Source: Roseomonas sp. (lineage in GTDB: Bacteria > Pseudomonadota > Alphaproteobacteria > Acetobacterales > Acetobacteraceae). Taken from it: DNA of 64,000 nucleotides. The translations under genes and the position numbers were made by a program. The stretch covers positions 284,545-348,544 of the forward strand of contig JAPSLO010000008.1 of the NCBI GenBank assembly GCA_031180725.1. Direction: 5' to 3'. Of the stretch, positions 44,385-53,357 are shown piece after piece. The notes under the pieces were generated by a model. That model made no database searches. It saw only the letters and a list, made by a program, of their open reading frames with translations, and had not been told where the DNA came from. The stretch's first letter is position 1. Every line of letters begins with the position of its first letter.

Positions 44385-45278
44385 ATGTCCGCCATTGCCC
44401 GATCCGACGCCGGTCTGCCCGCCCCGGCGGCAGCCCTGCTCGTCACGCTCTGCGTGACCTGGGCACTGGGGCAGATCGCGGGCAAGATCGGGCTGCAGGG
44501 TGTCTCGCCTTTGGTTCAGGCGGGCTTCCGGCCCTTCCTCGCGGTCCCTCTGCTGCTGCTCTGGTGCCGGGTGCGCGGCGTGCCGATCCTCATACGCGAC
44601 GGCAGCTTCTGGCCGGGCATCCTGGCGGGGCTGCTTTTCGCAGCGGAATTCTGGGCCCTGTTCGAGGGGCTGGGCCGCACCAGCGCGGCGCGCGCGACGG
44701 TGCTGGTCTATACAGCGCCCTTCTGGGCGGTGCTGGGCGCGCATTGGCTGGTGCCGGGCGACCGACTGACGTCGCGCAAGCTGGCGGGACTCGGCCTTGC
44801 CTTCCTCGGCCTGCTGCTGGCCTTCGCGGACCGGCTGGGCGATGGGCCGGTGGACAGCCTGCTGGGCGATGCGCTGTCGCTGCTGGCCGGGATCTTCTGG
44901 GGCCTGACCATCGTGGCCATCAAGGCGACGCGGCTGACCCGCATCTCGGCGGAGCGCACGCTGCTCTACCAGCTTGCCGTCTCCGCCCTGCTGCTGCCGC
45001 TGGGATACCTGCTGGGCGAGCCCGGCTTCTTCGCGCCCACGCCGGCGGTGTGGGGTGCGGTGCTGTTCCAGTCCATCGGCGTCGCGGGCGTCAGCTACGT
45101 CGCCTGGTTCTGGCTGCTCGCCCGCTATCGCGCCTCGGCCTTCGCGCCCTTCCTGTTCCTCACCCCCGTCTTCGGCGTGGTAGCCGCCACGCTGCTGCTG
45201 GGGGAGGCGGTCACTTGGCCGCTGCTCGCCGCGCTCAGCCTGATCGGCGCCGGGATCTGGGTGGTCAACCGCGCCTGA
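44385..45278 (+). CDS. EamA/DMT-family transporter
   Basis: The 297-residue protein contains ten hydrophobic helices in two EamA repeats, with LVTLCVTWALGQIAGKIGLQGVSPL at the N terminus and FAPFLFLTPVFGVVAATLLLGEAVTW in the second repeat. It is a likely small-molecule exporter with unknown substrate. The ATG at 44385 is 99 bases from the divergent GhrA-like gene. Its last 14 bases overlap the convergent thioesterase gene. Confidence 0.86.
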   Translation: MSAIARSDAGLPAPAAALLVTLCVTWALGQIAGKIGLQGVSPLVQAGFRPFLAVPLLLLWCRVRGVPILIRDGSFWPGILAGLLFAAEFWALFEGLGRTSAARATVLVYTAPFWAVLGAHWLVPGDRLTSRKLAGLGLAFLGLLLAFADRLGDGPVDSLLGDALSLLAGIFWGLTIVAIKATRLTRISAERTLLYQLAVSALLLPLGYLLGEPGFFAPTPAVWGAVLFQSIGVAGVSYVAWFWLLARYRASAFAPFLFLTPVFGVVAATLLLGEAVTWPLLAALSLIGAGIWVVNRA

Positions 45279-45732
45279 GCGAAAGGCGCTTCGGCGCCGC
45301 CTCCACCTTCGCCGCGGCGAAGGCGGCCAGCACATCCTCCGGCCAGGCGCCGACGCGGCGGGTGCCGAGGTCCACGCAGAGGAACAGGACCTCGTTTTCC
45401 GCCGAGAGCCAGCCTTCCTCGGCATGGTACAGCCGGTGCCCGACCAGAAGGCGCTTCGAATCGAAGGCCAGTACCTGGCTTTCCACTGCCAGCGGCGCGT
45501 CCAGCAGCACTTCGCGCACATAGCCCTGCCAGGACTCGACGGCGAAGGTGCCAAGGCCCCGCGCCCGGAAGGCCTCACCCAGCCGCAGGGCAGGCCAAAG
45601 CTCATCCGTCGCCAGGTCGAACGCCACCAGATAGTAGGCGAGGTTCATGTGGCCGTAGTGGTCCACCCATTCGGGGCGGACGCGGCAGAGCGGCCTACGG
45701 GCGGCCAACGCGGCCGTTTCATGCCGGGTCAT
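45265..45732 (-). CDS. Hot-dog thioesterase (4-hydroxybenzoyl-CoA thioesterase-like)
   Basis: The 155-residue protein has the hot-dog motif VRPEWVDHYGHMNLAYYLVAFDLATDELW near residue 18-46, with Asp/His/Asn placed as in the YbgC and carnitine-pathway thioesterases, followed by VESWQGYVREVLLDAPLAVESQVLAFDSKR. It would hydrolyse a short acyl-CoA. It starts 12 bases after the end of the small secreted gene on the same strand, so the RraA-like gene, that gene and the thioesterase may form one operon. Confidence 0.84.
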   Translation of the reverse strand: MTRHETAALAARRPLCRVRPEWVDHYGHMNLAYYLVAFDLATDELWPALRLGEAFRARGLGTFAVESWQGYVREVLLDAPLAVESQVLAFDSKRLLVGHRLYHAEEGWLSAENEVLFLCVDLGTRRVGAWPEDVLAAFAAAKVEAAPKRLSLRRG

Positions 45733-45744
45733 GCGGCATTCTCC

Positions 45745-46128
45745 TCAGCCACAGGCCGGATAGGCCAGCCAGCCGATCTCCCGGCCCGCCGCATCCATCA
45801 CACGCCAGGCATCCACGCAGCGCCGTTCCAGCATGAAGGCGCGCGGGCCCAGGGGCGCACCGGCCCCGTCCGTCCGAGCCAGGTCATCCACCGCGACATG
45901 AGGCTCAGCCGGATCGGCCCGGCAATCGGCCTGCCCGCCGCCGGGCAGCAGCAGTCGGGCGCTCACCCGCCCCGCCTCCTCGGCGGCGTCCACCACCATG
46001 GCGCCCGGCCGCGCTTGCAGGCAGGCACGCAGCGCGGCGCCCCATTCGGGCAGCCGCGCTTCCCACCCCGACGGCTGCGCCACTGCCGGGGCAGCGGCCA
46101 GCAGCAGCAGGGCCGGGTTCGGTCTCAA
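45745..46128 (-). CDS. Small secreted protein of unknown function
   Basis: The 127-residue product has a short Sec signal peptide (RPNPALLLLAAAPAVAQ) and a compact mature part with four Cys (LRACLQARP, QADCRADP, RRCVDAW, YPACG) that could form two disulfides. It starts at a TTG which overlaps the stop of the RraA-like gene (TTGA), an arrangement that supports it being a real coupled gene. No family is recognised. Confidence 0.65.
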   Translation of the reverse strand: MRPNPALLLLAAAPAVAQPSGWEARLPEWGAALRACLQARPGAMVVDAAEEAGRVSARLLLPGGGQADCRADPAEPHVAVDDLARTDGAGAPLGPRAFMLERRCVDAWRVMDAAGREIGWLAYPACG

Positions 46129-46832
46129 TGGATCTCGGCCTGCCGCGCGATCGCCTCTCGCAGCTTCGCTACGCTGAAATCGGGGTCGCGGCAGATGTCC
46201 AGGATCACCTTCTCCCGTCGAGACAGAAGCTCGATCGCGGCCGGGATCTTCCGCACCGACTCGGCCGGGATCACCACTGCCCCGTGCCGGTCCGCATGGA
46301 TCACGTCTTCGTGAGCGACATGCATCCCATGCACCGATACCTCCTGCCCGTAGGCGACGAGGTGAACATGGGCATGGCTGGGGTTCACCATCCCGGCCAG
46401 CAGCTGGAATCCAGGCGCCAGCATGTCCAGGTCGCGGATCGAGCCATTGGTCACCACCCCCTGGGCGCCCAGCGCCTTATGCACCGCGGAATGCACCTCG
46501 CCCCAGAAGGCGCCGGTGCCGGGCGTGTCGTCCAGGTCCTGCAGCACCACCACCGTGGGCAGGGAGGACTTCGCCACATACTCGTACCAGCCCAGCCGCG
46601 TGGCCTGGTCCTGCTCCTTCGGCCGGCCAGAGGGGGCGGCGGCCCGGATCGTGCCCGTTCGCGCCAGGCCGCAGATCGGCGGCAGCTTTGGGTCAGCCGC
46701 CACCAGGGGGCGCACGGTGAAGCCATGCCCGCGGCGCTGCGGATTCGTTACCTCCAGCGCATTGCAGATGGTGGGCGTATCCCATTGGCGAAGGCGTTCC
46801 AGGTCCTCCGCGGTGAATGGATGCTCCGCCAT
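46125..46832 (-). CDS. RraA-like / HMG aldolase family protein
   Basis: The 235-residue protein has the RraA/4-hydroxy-4-methyl-2-oxoglutarate aldolase core. FWGEVHSAVHKALGAQGVVTNGSIRDLD near residue 112-140 contains the conserved Gly-Arg-Asp substrate and metal site, and HADRHGAVVIP follows near 183. Catabolic members cleave HMG/CHA to pyruvate units or decarboxylate oxaloacetate; the RNase E-inhibitor role of E. coli RraA is not implied. No other ring-cleavage gene is adjacent. Confidence 0.84.
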   Translation of the reverse strand: MAEHPFTAEDLERLRQWDTPTICNALEVTNPQRRGHGFTVRPLVAADPKLPPICGLARTGTIRAAAPSGRPKEQDQATRLGWYEYVAKSSLPTVVVLQDLDDTPGTGAFWGEVHSAVHKALGAQGVVTNGSIRDLDMLAPGFQLLAGMVNPSHAHVHLVAYGQEVSVHGMHVAHEDVIHADRHGAVVIPAESVRKIPAAIELLSRREKVILDICRDPDFSVAKLREAIARQAEIH

Positions 46833-47019
46833 GGCGGCGTCCTCCCCTTGTTCGGCCGGGCAATCCTCCGCCGCAGCCGGGGTGCCGTCAAATCTTGGCG
46901 GGCGTTGCGCTGGCCTGTAGCTTCAGTCCAAGCAAGGAACGCCGAACTACCCGCAATGAGTCCATCACCCGCATGAATCCGCCGCGCCGCCGCGCCGCGT
47001 CAGCCGAAGGTGCTGCCTG

Positions 47020-48645
47020 ATGCCCGATACCACGCTGCGCGGCAGCCTGCGCGCCGGCGCGCGCACGCCGGCGCCGGCCGGGCGGATTCGATCCTGGTTC
47101 GGCCGCATCGGGGTGCGTGCCGGGCTCATCTCATTCATGATGCTGGTGGTTGTCGGGCTGCTCTCCGCCGCCTCCCTGGTGGTGGTCTCGCGCCAGGTAA
47201 CGATCGTGGAGCAGTTGGGCCTGCGGGACCGTGAAGCCGACACTGCCGTGGATGAACTGGCGCAGCATGTCGCCGATTTCTCCTCGGCCTTCGCCTCGGT
47301 CATCGCGGGCGTGCTGCAGCCGGCTCCGGCGGCACAGCGCATGGCCCGCAACGGTGAGCTGGTGCTGGACGCCTTCAACCGCGTGCAGACGCTGCTGGGC
47401 CGCGACATCGACCCGATCGTGATGGGCGGCGGCGTGGACATGGCCCGCCGCCTGCCGGACTTCACCGGCAATGTGCGGAATGCCTTCTCCGAGCGGCGCC
47501 GCGCCGAATTCGGCCCACTGCATGAAGAATGGCTGGACTTCGCCACCGCTTTCAACCGCGTGGCCACCGCCGCCCGGGCAGAGGTGAAGCGCCGCTCCGA
47601 CGCCTCGCTGGAGGCTGCCCGCCAATTGGAGGAACAGGCCCGCCGCATCACCTTTGTCGCCGGCGGTGTCGGGCTGGTGGGCTGCGTGCTGGTCTGGATC
47701 GTGCTGGTCCGGCTCCTCGCCCGCCCGCTCTCTCGCCTCGCCGGCGCGATGGACCAGCTCTCCCGCGGGGCCGTGGAGACAGAGGTGCCTGGCGTGGAGC
47801 GCGCCGACCAGGTGGGCGAGATGGCCAAGGCGGTGATGATCTTCCGCGAAAGCCTGATCGCCACCCGCAACCTGACCGAGGCCGCGTTGGAGAATGCCCG
47901 CCGCACCGCGGTGGCCACCACCCAGGCCTCGGACGCCATCGGCCAGGTCTCGGACGGCGCGATGACGCAGCTTTCGGAGCTGCGCCAGGTGGAGGAGGCG
48001 CTGAGCCAGACCGCGGACGCGATCCGCGATGTCGGCCGCTCTACCCAGGAAAGCAGCGACCGCGCGGATGAGGCGAAGGCCCTGCTGGCCGAGAACCTGG
48101 TGAAGCTGCGCGTGCTGATAGAGCTGGTGGACGCGGTGGCCGAGGACACCGAGCGCGTGACGCGCATCGCCACCACCATCAGCAAGATTGCTACCCAGAC
48201 CAACATCTTGGCCATCAACGCCGCCATCGAGGCGGCCCGCGCCGGCGAGCACGGCCGCGGCCTGGCGGTGGTGGCCGAGGAGGTGCGCGCCCTAGCCGCC
48301 AACACCGAAAGCCTGGCGCAGGAGATTGCGGATGTGGTGGTCGTCGCCGGCCGCCGCACCCGCGAAGGCAGCGGCACCGCCGCCGCCGTGGGAGAGGCGA
48401 TGGACGGCCTCGAGAACCTGGTGACCGACAGCGCACGACTGGCTGGTGCCATCGCCGTGGCGATGGAGGAGCAGCAGGCTACGGTCGCCAATATCAGCGA
48501 GCGTGTCAGCACCCTCTCGCGCATCGCGCAGTCCAATGCGACGGCGGCTGAGGAGATCACCGTGACGATGATCGACCTGTCCAAGCTGGCAACCGAGACG
48601 CGCAGCGCGGTGGAGACGATGGCGGACGGGCGAGTGCGCGCATGA
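47020..48645 (+). CDS. Methyl-accepting chemotaxis protein
   Basis: The 541-residue transducer has TM1 at about 34-57, a helical periplasmic domain of about 150 residues, TM2 at about 210-232, HAMP to about 285, and a cytoplasmic coiled-coil with the signalling tip [36 protein letters not shown] (391-426). No che genes are next to it. Its stop overlaps the start of a receiver-phosphatase gene (ATGA), which suggests that it signals to that protein rather than only to the flagellar motor. Confidence 0.93.
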   Translation: MPDTTLRGSLRAGARTPAPAGRIRSWFGRIGVRAGLISFMMLVVVGLLSAASLVVVSRQVTIVEQLGLRDREADTAVDELAQHVADFSSAFASVIAGVLQPAPAAQRMARNGELVLDAFNRVQTLLGRDIDPIVMGGGVDMARRLPDFTGNVRNAFSERRRAEFGPLHEEWLDFATAFNRVATAARAEVKRRSDASLEAARQLEEQARRITFVAGGVGLVGCVLVWIVLVRLLARPLSRLAGAMDQLSRGAVETEVPGVERADQVGEMAKAVMIFRESLIATRNLTEAALENARRTAVATTQASDAIGQVSDGAMTQLSELRQVEEALSQTADAIRDVGRSTQESSDRADEAKALLAENLVKLRVLIELVDAVAEDTERVTRIATTISKIATQTNILAINAAIEAARAGEHGRGLAVVAEEVRALAANTESLAQEIADVVVVAGRRTREGSGTAAAVGEAMDGLENLVTDSARLAGAIAVAMEEQQATVANISERVSTLSRIAQSNATAAEEITVTMIDLSKLATETRSAVETMADGRVRA

Positions 48646-49820
48646 GTGAGCCGGACACAACCGCGACCGAGGATGTCGCGGTCCTTGTCGTTGACGACAG
48701 CAGCTTCAACCGCCTGGTCCTGAAGCGCAGGCTGGGCGAGCTGGGCTACACCAACATCGCCACCGCCGAGGATGGCGTGCAGGGACTGGCCGCGCTGGAG
48801 CGCGACCGCTTCGATGTGGTGCTGCTCGATCTCGAGATGCCGAACCTGGATGGCATTGGCGTGCTGGAGCAGCTACGCACGCTGCGCGGCGCCGCACCGC
48901 CGGTTATCGTCATCTCCGCCCTGACGGAGATGGAGAAGATCGTCCGCTGCATCGAGCTGGGTGCCGAGGACTACCTGCCGAAATCCTTCGACCCGCCGCT
49001 GTTGAAGGCCCGGCTGGGTGCCATTCTCGAGAAGAAGCGCCTGCGGGAGATCGCCGATGCCCGGCTGGCGGCGCTGGAGGCGGAGCTGGAATCGGCCCGC
49101 GCCGCGCAATTGGCCCTGGTGCCGCGGGATTTCGGCGCGGCGGCCTGCGGCACGCTTTCGGTCCATGCGGCGATGGTGCCGGCCCGCCAGGTGGGCGGCG
49201 ACCTTTACGACGTCCTGCGGCTCTGCCCGGAGAGGATGCTCTTCGCGGTGGCCGATGTCTCCGGCAAGGGCGCCCCGGCGGGGCTGACCATGGCGCGCAG
49301 CTTCGGGCTGATCCGCGCCGCCGCCAAGCGCTTGGCTGCGGATGGCAAGGCCGTGGACCCAGGTGAGATCCTGACGCTCGCCAATGATGATCTCTCCGCC
49401 GACAATGACAGCCAGACCTTCGTCACCGTCGCGCTGGGCATCATCAACGGGGCGACCGGCGAAGGCCGCATCGCGGTGGCTGGGCATGACCTGCCGGTGA
49501 TCCTGGGCGGGGGCGCGCCACGGCTCATGGGGCCGCTGCGCCGCCAGCCGGCGCTCGGCGCCATGGATGGCATTCCCTATGCGTCCGACCCCTTCGCCCT
49601 GGCGAAGGGCGAGGCGCTGTTCGTCTATTCGGATGGCGTCTCGGAAGCGGAGAATGCCGCCGGCGCCTTCTTCGGCCGCGACCGGCTGATGGAGGTGCTG
49701 GCCGGCGCCGGCACGGCGCCCGCCGCAGTCGTGGACCAGGTGCTGCGCGCGGTGAACAGCTTCGCCGATGGGGCACCGCAGGCCGACGACATCACCGCGC
49801 TGGCTCTGCGCTTCGGCTGA
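48642..49820 (+). CDS. Receiver-SpoIIE (PP2C) phosphatase response regulator
   Basis: The 392-residue protein has a receiver domain (residues 12-130; DD near 18, phospho-acceptor Asp 63 in [11 protein letters not shown], Lys in YLPKSFDPP). A coiled-coil linker (130-165) and a SpoIIE/PP2C phosphatase domain follow, with [37 protein letters not shown] and ADDITALAL. Such proteins dephosphorylate STAS antagonists like RsbV. It is translationally coupled to the chemoreceptor, giving a probable receptor-phosphatase pathway. The STAS gene at 14480 is a candidate client by inference only. Confidence 0.92.
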   Translation: MSEPDTTATEDVAVLVVDDSSFNRLVLKRRLGELGYTNIATAEDGVQGLAALERDRFDVVLLDLEMPNLDGIGVLEQLRTLRGAAPPVIVISALTEMEKIVRCIELGAEDYLPKSFDPPLLKARLGAILEKKRLREIADARLAALEAELESARAAQLALVPRDFGAAACGTLSVHAAMVPARQVGGDLYDVLRLCPERMLFAVADVSGKGAPAGLTMARSFGLIRAAAKRLAADGKAVDPGEILTLANDDLSADNDSQTFVTVALGIINGATGEGRIAVAGHDLPVILGGGAPRLMGPLRRQPALGAMDGIPYASDPFALAKGEALFVYSDGVSEAENAAGAFFGRDRLMEVLAGAGTAPAAVVDQVLRAVNSFADGAPQADDITALALRFG

Positions 49821-49879
49821 TCTCGCGACCGCCGGTCGTCAGGGCCGGCCAAGCAGGCAGGCCGGGCGGCGGCCGGGCC

Positions 49880-50740
49880 TCAGGCCGGCTCGAAGGTGTT
49901 GCAGGCGCTGATCTGGCCGCTTTCCAGCCCGCGGCGGAACCAGCGCACGCGCTCTGCGGAGCTGCCATGTGTGAAGGTCTCGGGCTGCACCGTGCCCTGG
50001 GCGCGGCGCTGCAGCCGGTCGTCGCCCACCGCCGCGGCGGCGTTCAGCCCTTCCTCGATGTCGCCATCCTCCAGGATCTGCCGCGCATCCTGCGCGCGCC
50101 GGGCCCACAGCCCGGCCAGGCAATCCGCCTGCAGTTCCACCCGCACCTGAAGTGCATTCGCCTCCACCCGGCCGGCGCCGCGCTTCAGCGTCTCCACCCT
50201 GTCCAGCACGCCAAGCAGGTTCTGCACATGGTGGCCGACCTCATGCGCAATGACATAGGCAGCGGCGAAGTCGCCCGTGGCGCCTAAGCCGCGCTGCATC
50301 TGCGCCAGGAAATCCAGGTCCAGATACACGCGCTGGTCCAGCGGGCAGTAGAACGGCCCCACCTGGGCCGAGGCGGCGCCGCACCCGCTCTGGGTCGCCC
50401 CGGAGAACAGCACCAGGCGCGGTGGCTGGTATTGACGGCCGGCCTGCTGGAACAGCGGGTTCCAGACATCCTCGGTTTCCGCCAGCACGCGGGAGGCGAA
50501 GCGACCGGCCTCGTCCTGCACCTCGCGCGAAGGCGGCCCGCCGCCTTCGATGGCGCTGCGCGTCGGCGGCTCCCCGCCGCCCGAAAGGATCAGGCCGGGA
50601 TCCACGCCCAGGAACAAGGCCAGCAGCACCAGCACCACGGTGCCGAGGCCGCCGCCGACCACCATGCGCCCGCCGCCGAGACCGCGCATGCCACGGCGGT
50701 CCTCGACATTGCTGCTCTCGCGCCCGCCCTCCAGCCGCAT
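49880..50740 (-). CDS. YpfJ-family neutral zinc metallopeptidase
   Basis: The 286-residue membrane-anchored protein has one helix (about 30-47), a Gly/Pro-rich linker, and a peptidase domain with the HExxH zinc motif IAHEVGHHVQ at 164-173 and ELQADCLAGLWA near 202 supplying the third ligand. The YPFJ-type ending FTHGSSAERVRWFRRGLESG is intact. Its role is unknown, probably envelope protein turnover. It is convergent with the phosphatase gene. The far longer open frame upstream is not part of the gene. Confidence 0.9.
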   Translation of the reverse strand: MRLEGGRESSNVEDRRGMRGLGGGRMVVGGGLGTVVLVLLALFLGVDPGLILSGGGEPPTRSAIEGGGPPSREVQDEAGRFASRVLAETEDVWNPLFQQAGRQYQPPRLVLFSGATQSGCGAASAQVGPFYCPLDQRVYLDLDFLAQMQRGLGATGDFAAAYVIAHEVGHHVQNLLGVLDRVETLKRGAGRVEANALQVRVELQADCLAGLWARRAQDARQILEDGDIEEGLNAAAAVGDDRLQRRAQGTVQPETFTHGSSAERVRWFRRGLESGQISACNTFEPA

Positions 50741-50856
50741 GAACGCCTCCTGCCCTGCCGGACCTCGGCCCCGTGCCTTCGGGCAGCCTCGTCCCGTGCC
50801 ATTCGAGCAACGCCATCCCGTGCCCGGGCGGCAACGTGCGGCACGGTTGAAGGGTT

Positions 50857-51588
50857 TCAGCCGCCCTTCAGCAGCGCGGCGAGGGGCGCCGAAAGCCCGA
50901 TGCTCTCCCGCCCCTGCGGGGGCGCGAAGGGGCCGGTGCGGGGCTTGGGGAGGTTCAGCGCCACCATCGCTTCCGCCAGCTTCACGCCACAGGCGATGCC
51001 ATCCAGCAGCGGTACCTCGGCGCGCGATTGCAGCACGCGGTCCATCCCCGCCAGCACGGCGCCGGCCAGCACCACCGAATGTGCGCGCACCGCAAGGCGG
51101 CCGATGGCTTCCAGCAGCCGCGCCTGCGCTTCCGCGGGGTCGCGCAGCACCTCCTGCGGGGTGATGCCGATGCCCGTCACCTCGCTGCACCGGGCCGTCA
51201 GCCCGTGATGCGCCACCAATTCCTCATAGGCGCCGGCATCACCCAGCGTGAGCACCGCGAAGCGCGAGCCGAGCGTGCAGGCGGTCAGGCAGGCGGCCTC
51301 GGTCATGCCGATCACCGGACAGGGCATCATCTGGCGCGCGGCGTCCAGCGCCGTGTCGTGGCTGACGGCGAGCACCACGGCCTCCACCTGACCGATATGC
51401 CCGGCCAGCGTGTCCAGCAGCCCATGGGCGGCGATGGCGTTCTCCGTGCGGGTCGCGATCACCCGCGGACCAAAGGCCGGGGTCGCGCCCAGGATGGTGG
51501 TGCCCGGCGCGGCGGCCTGGCGGGCGGCGGCGACGCAGACCTCGGTCACGGCCTCGGTGGTGTTGGCGTTGGCGATCAGGATGCGCAT
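50857..51588 (-). CDS. Asp/Glu/hydantoin racemase-superfamily protein (copy 1)
   Basis: The 243-residue protein matches the hydantoin racemase group in MRILIANANTTEAVTE, PVIGMTEAACLTACTLGSRFAVLT and VPLLDGIACGVKLAEAM. By my alignment the two catalytic Cys positions are Ser (AVSHD for ACFGD) and Ala (AGAVLAGM for GCAGM). It may not be a two-base racemase. It lies at the end of the minus-strand cluster after the GntR gene, 53 bases downstream. Two related proteins are at 54963 and 59149. Confidence 0.78.
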   Translation of the reverse strand: MRILIANANTTEAVTEVCVAAARQAAAPGTTILGATPAFGPRVIATRTENAIAAHGLLDTLAGHIGQVEAVVLAVSHDTALDAARQMMPCPVIGMTEAACLTACTLGSRFAVLTLGDAGAYEELVAHHGLTARCSEVTGIGITPQEVLRDPAEAQARLLEAIGRLAVRAHSVVLAGAVLAGMDRVLQSRAEVPLLDGIACGVKLAEAMVALNLPKPRTGPFAPPQGRESIGLSAPLAALLKGG

Positions 51589-51641
51589 GGCGCGATGCTC
51601 GCGCCTGGCAGCGCTTTCCGCAATGCCCGGCACAGCACGGC

Positions 51642-52397
51642 TCACTGCGCCGGCCGGGACTTCTCCTCAGCGCGCGGGTGGGCACGCCGGGTGCGCGGCG
51701 GGTCCGGCATGGCGGCCGCCGGGACCTCGCCGCGCGCCAGTGCCGCCATCAGCTCCCGCTTGTTGCCGGCGATGATCGCGCGCCCTGCCCGCTCCGCCGC
51801 CTCCGCATCACCCAGCCGCACCGCCGCCACCAGCATCACCGAGCGGTCGTACCAGGCTCGCCGCGCCTCCGCCCGGCCATAGTGCAGCGGCGCATAAAGC
51901 CGCAGCGCCTGCAGCGCCACGCGCCGGTAGCTCTGCTGGAGCCTGGGGCTGCCGCAGCGTTCCAGCAGGAAATCCTTGGAGGCGCTGCCGACGCGGACGC
52001 AATCCTCCGCGCTCGCCGCTTCCGGCGGCAGGCCGCACCACAGGCTCTCACGCAGCGCGGCGAATTCCAGCCGCTCGGCCGGCGTGGCGCGGCTGGTGAA
52101 CAGCGCGAGCATGAGGCCGTAGAGCGCCCCGCGGATATCATAGATCTCCTCGATATCCGCGGGACTGAATTCCACCACCCTCACACCGCCGCGCCGCGGC
52201 ACCTGCACAGCCAGGCCTTCCTGCACCAGCAGCGCCAGCGCTTCCCGCACTGTCCCGCGGGAGACGCCGAATTCCGCCGCCAGATCCTCCTCCCACAGCC
52301 TTTCGCCGGGGCGGCGGTGGCCGGCTGTCACCTGATCCGACAGGCGGCGGGCGACCGCCTGTGCCAGGGGCTCGAAGACCTCGGCTTCGGCGGCCAA
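51642..52397 (-). CDS. GntR-family regulator, FadR/FCD type
   Basis: The 251-residue protein has a GntR winged helix at 8-78 (LSDQVTAGHRRPGERLWEEDLAAEFGVSRGTVREALALL) and an FCD ligand domain (about 88-225) with DIRGALYGLML. FCD regulators respond to small carboxylates and usually repress adjacent catabolic genes. It begins at a TTG six bases after the upstream Bug receptor gene. It probably controls its own cluster; palindromes of the FadR type lie upstream of the sulfatase gene. The C terminus has a polar tail of unknown role. Confidence 0.88.
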   Translation of the reverse strand: MAAEAEVFEPLAQAVARRLSDQVTAGHRRPGERLWEEDLAAEFGVSRGTVREALALLVQEGLAVQVPRRGGVRVVEFSPADIEEIYDIRGALYGLMLALFTSRATPAERLEFAALRESLWCGLPPEAASAEDCVRVGSASKDFLLERCGSPRLQQSYRRVALQALRLYAPLHYGRAEARRAWYDRSVMLVAAVRLGDAEAAERAGRAIIAGNKRELMAALARGEVPAAAMPDPPRTRRAHPRAEEKSRPAQ

Positions 52398-52403
52398 GGA
52401 GCG

Positions 52404-53357
52404 CTACTCCATCCGGATGCCGGTCAGGCGCACCACCTCGCGGAAACGCTCGCGCTCGGCGCGGACGAAGGCGGCGTATTCGGCAATAGTGGATCCTACC
52501 GGCTCGGCGCCATTGGCCACGAAGATCCGCCGCACCTCGGCATCGGCCACGGCGCGGTTCGCCGCGGCATTCAGATCCGCGATGATCGCCGCCGGCGTGC
52601 CGCGCGGCACCACGATGCCCACCGTGTTCGACATGTCGAAGCCGGGAAAGCCGGCCTCCTCCATGGTCGGCACGTCGGGGATGGCGCTGCTGCGGTGGGG
52701 GATGGACACAGCAAGGATGCGCAGCCGCCCTTCCCTGGCCTGCGCCAGCACCGGCGGCAGGCCGGAGACCACGGCCTCCGTCACGCCCGCCGAGGTATCG
52801 GCCACCGCCGGCGCGGCGCCGCGATAGGCGACATGGGCAAATTCCACCTGCGCCCGCACCGCCAGCAGCGAGGCGGTCATGTGCATGATGCCGCCGTTGC
52901 CGGAATTGGCCACATTGATGCCGCCCGGCTTGCTGCGTGCCAGCGCCAGGAATTCCTGCAGGTTGCGGGCCGGCACGCGCGGATGCACCGCGATCACCAC
53001 GGGCGTGATGCCGCAGAGCGCCACCGGCTCGAAGTCGCGTTCCGGGTCATAGGGCAGCCCCGCTTCGAGCAGCGGCTTCAGCGAGAGTTCGCTGCCGGTG
53101 GCGAAGAGCAGCGTCGCGCCATCCGGCCGCGCCTGCGCGACGGCGAGGGAGCCGATCGTGCCGTTGCCGCCGGCGCGGTTCTCGATGACGATGGTCTGGC
53201 CCAGCACCTCGCCGAGCTTCTGCGCGACGGCGCGCGCCATCAGGTCCGTGCCGCCGCCGGCGGCATAGGCAACCACCATGCGGATCGGCCGCCGGTCCTG
53301 TGCCTGCGCGGCGAAAGGCAGCGCAACGGCGGCGCCGATCAGACTGCGGCGGCGCAT
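52404..53357 (-). CDS. Bug-type substrate-binding protein (TctC family)
   Basis: The 317-residue periplasmic protein has a short twin-arginine-like signal (MRRRSLIGAAVALPFAAQAQ) and family blocks RMVVAYAAGGGTDLMARAVAQKL, IVIENRAGGNGTIGS and PDVPTMEEAGFPGFD. It binds a carboxylate. Its ATG shares one base with the sulfatase stop (TGATG). No tctA or tctB is in the window, so it must feed a distant transporter or act as a sensor. Confidence 0.9.
   Translation of the reverse strand: MRRRSLIGAAVALPFAAQAQDRRPIRMVVAYAAGGGTDLMARAVAQKLGEVLGQTIVIENRAGGNGTIGSLAVAQARPDGATLLFATGSELSLKPLLEAGLPYDPERDFEPVALCGITPVVIAVHPRVPARNLQEFLALARSKPGGINVANSGNGGIMHMTASLLAVRAQVEFAHVAYRGAAPAVADTSAGVTEAVVSGLPPVLAQAREGRLRILAVSIPHRSSAIPDVPTMEEAGFPGFDMSNTVGIVVPRGTPAAIIADLNAAANRAVADAEVRRIFVANGAEPVGSTIAEYAAFVRAERERFREVVRLTGIRME

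Noticed and set aside
46125..46832. RNase E inhibitor RraA
   Set aside because: The fold is shared with HMG/CHA aldolases, and the motif and isolated metabolic context fit the aldolase branch at least as well.
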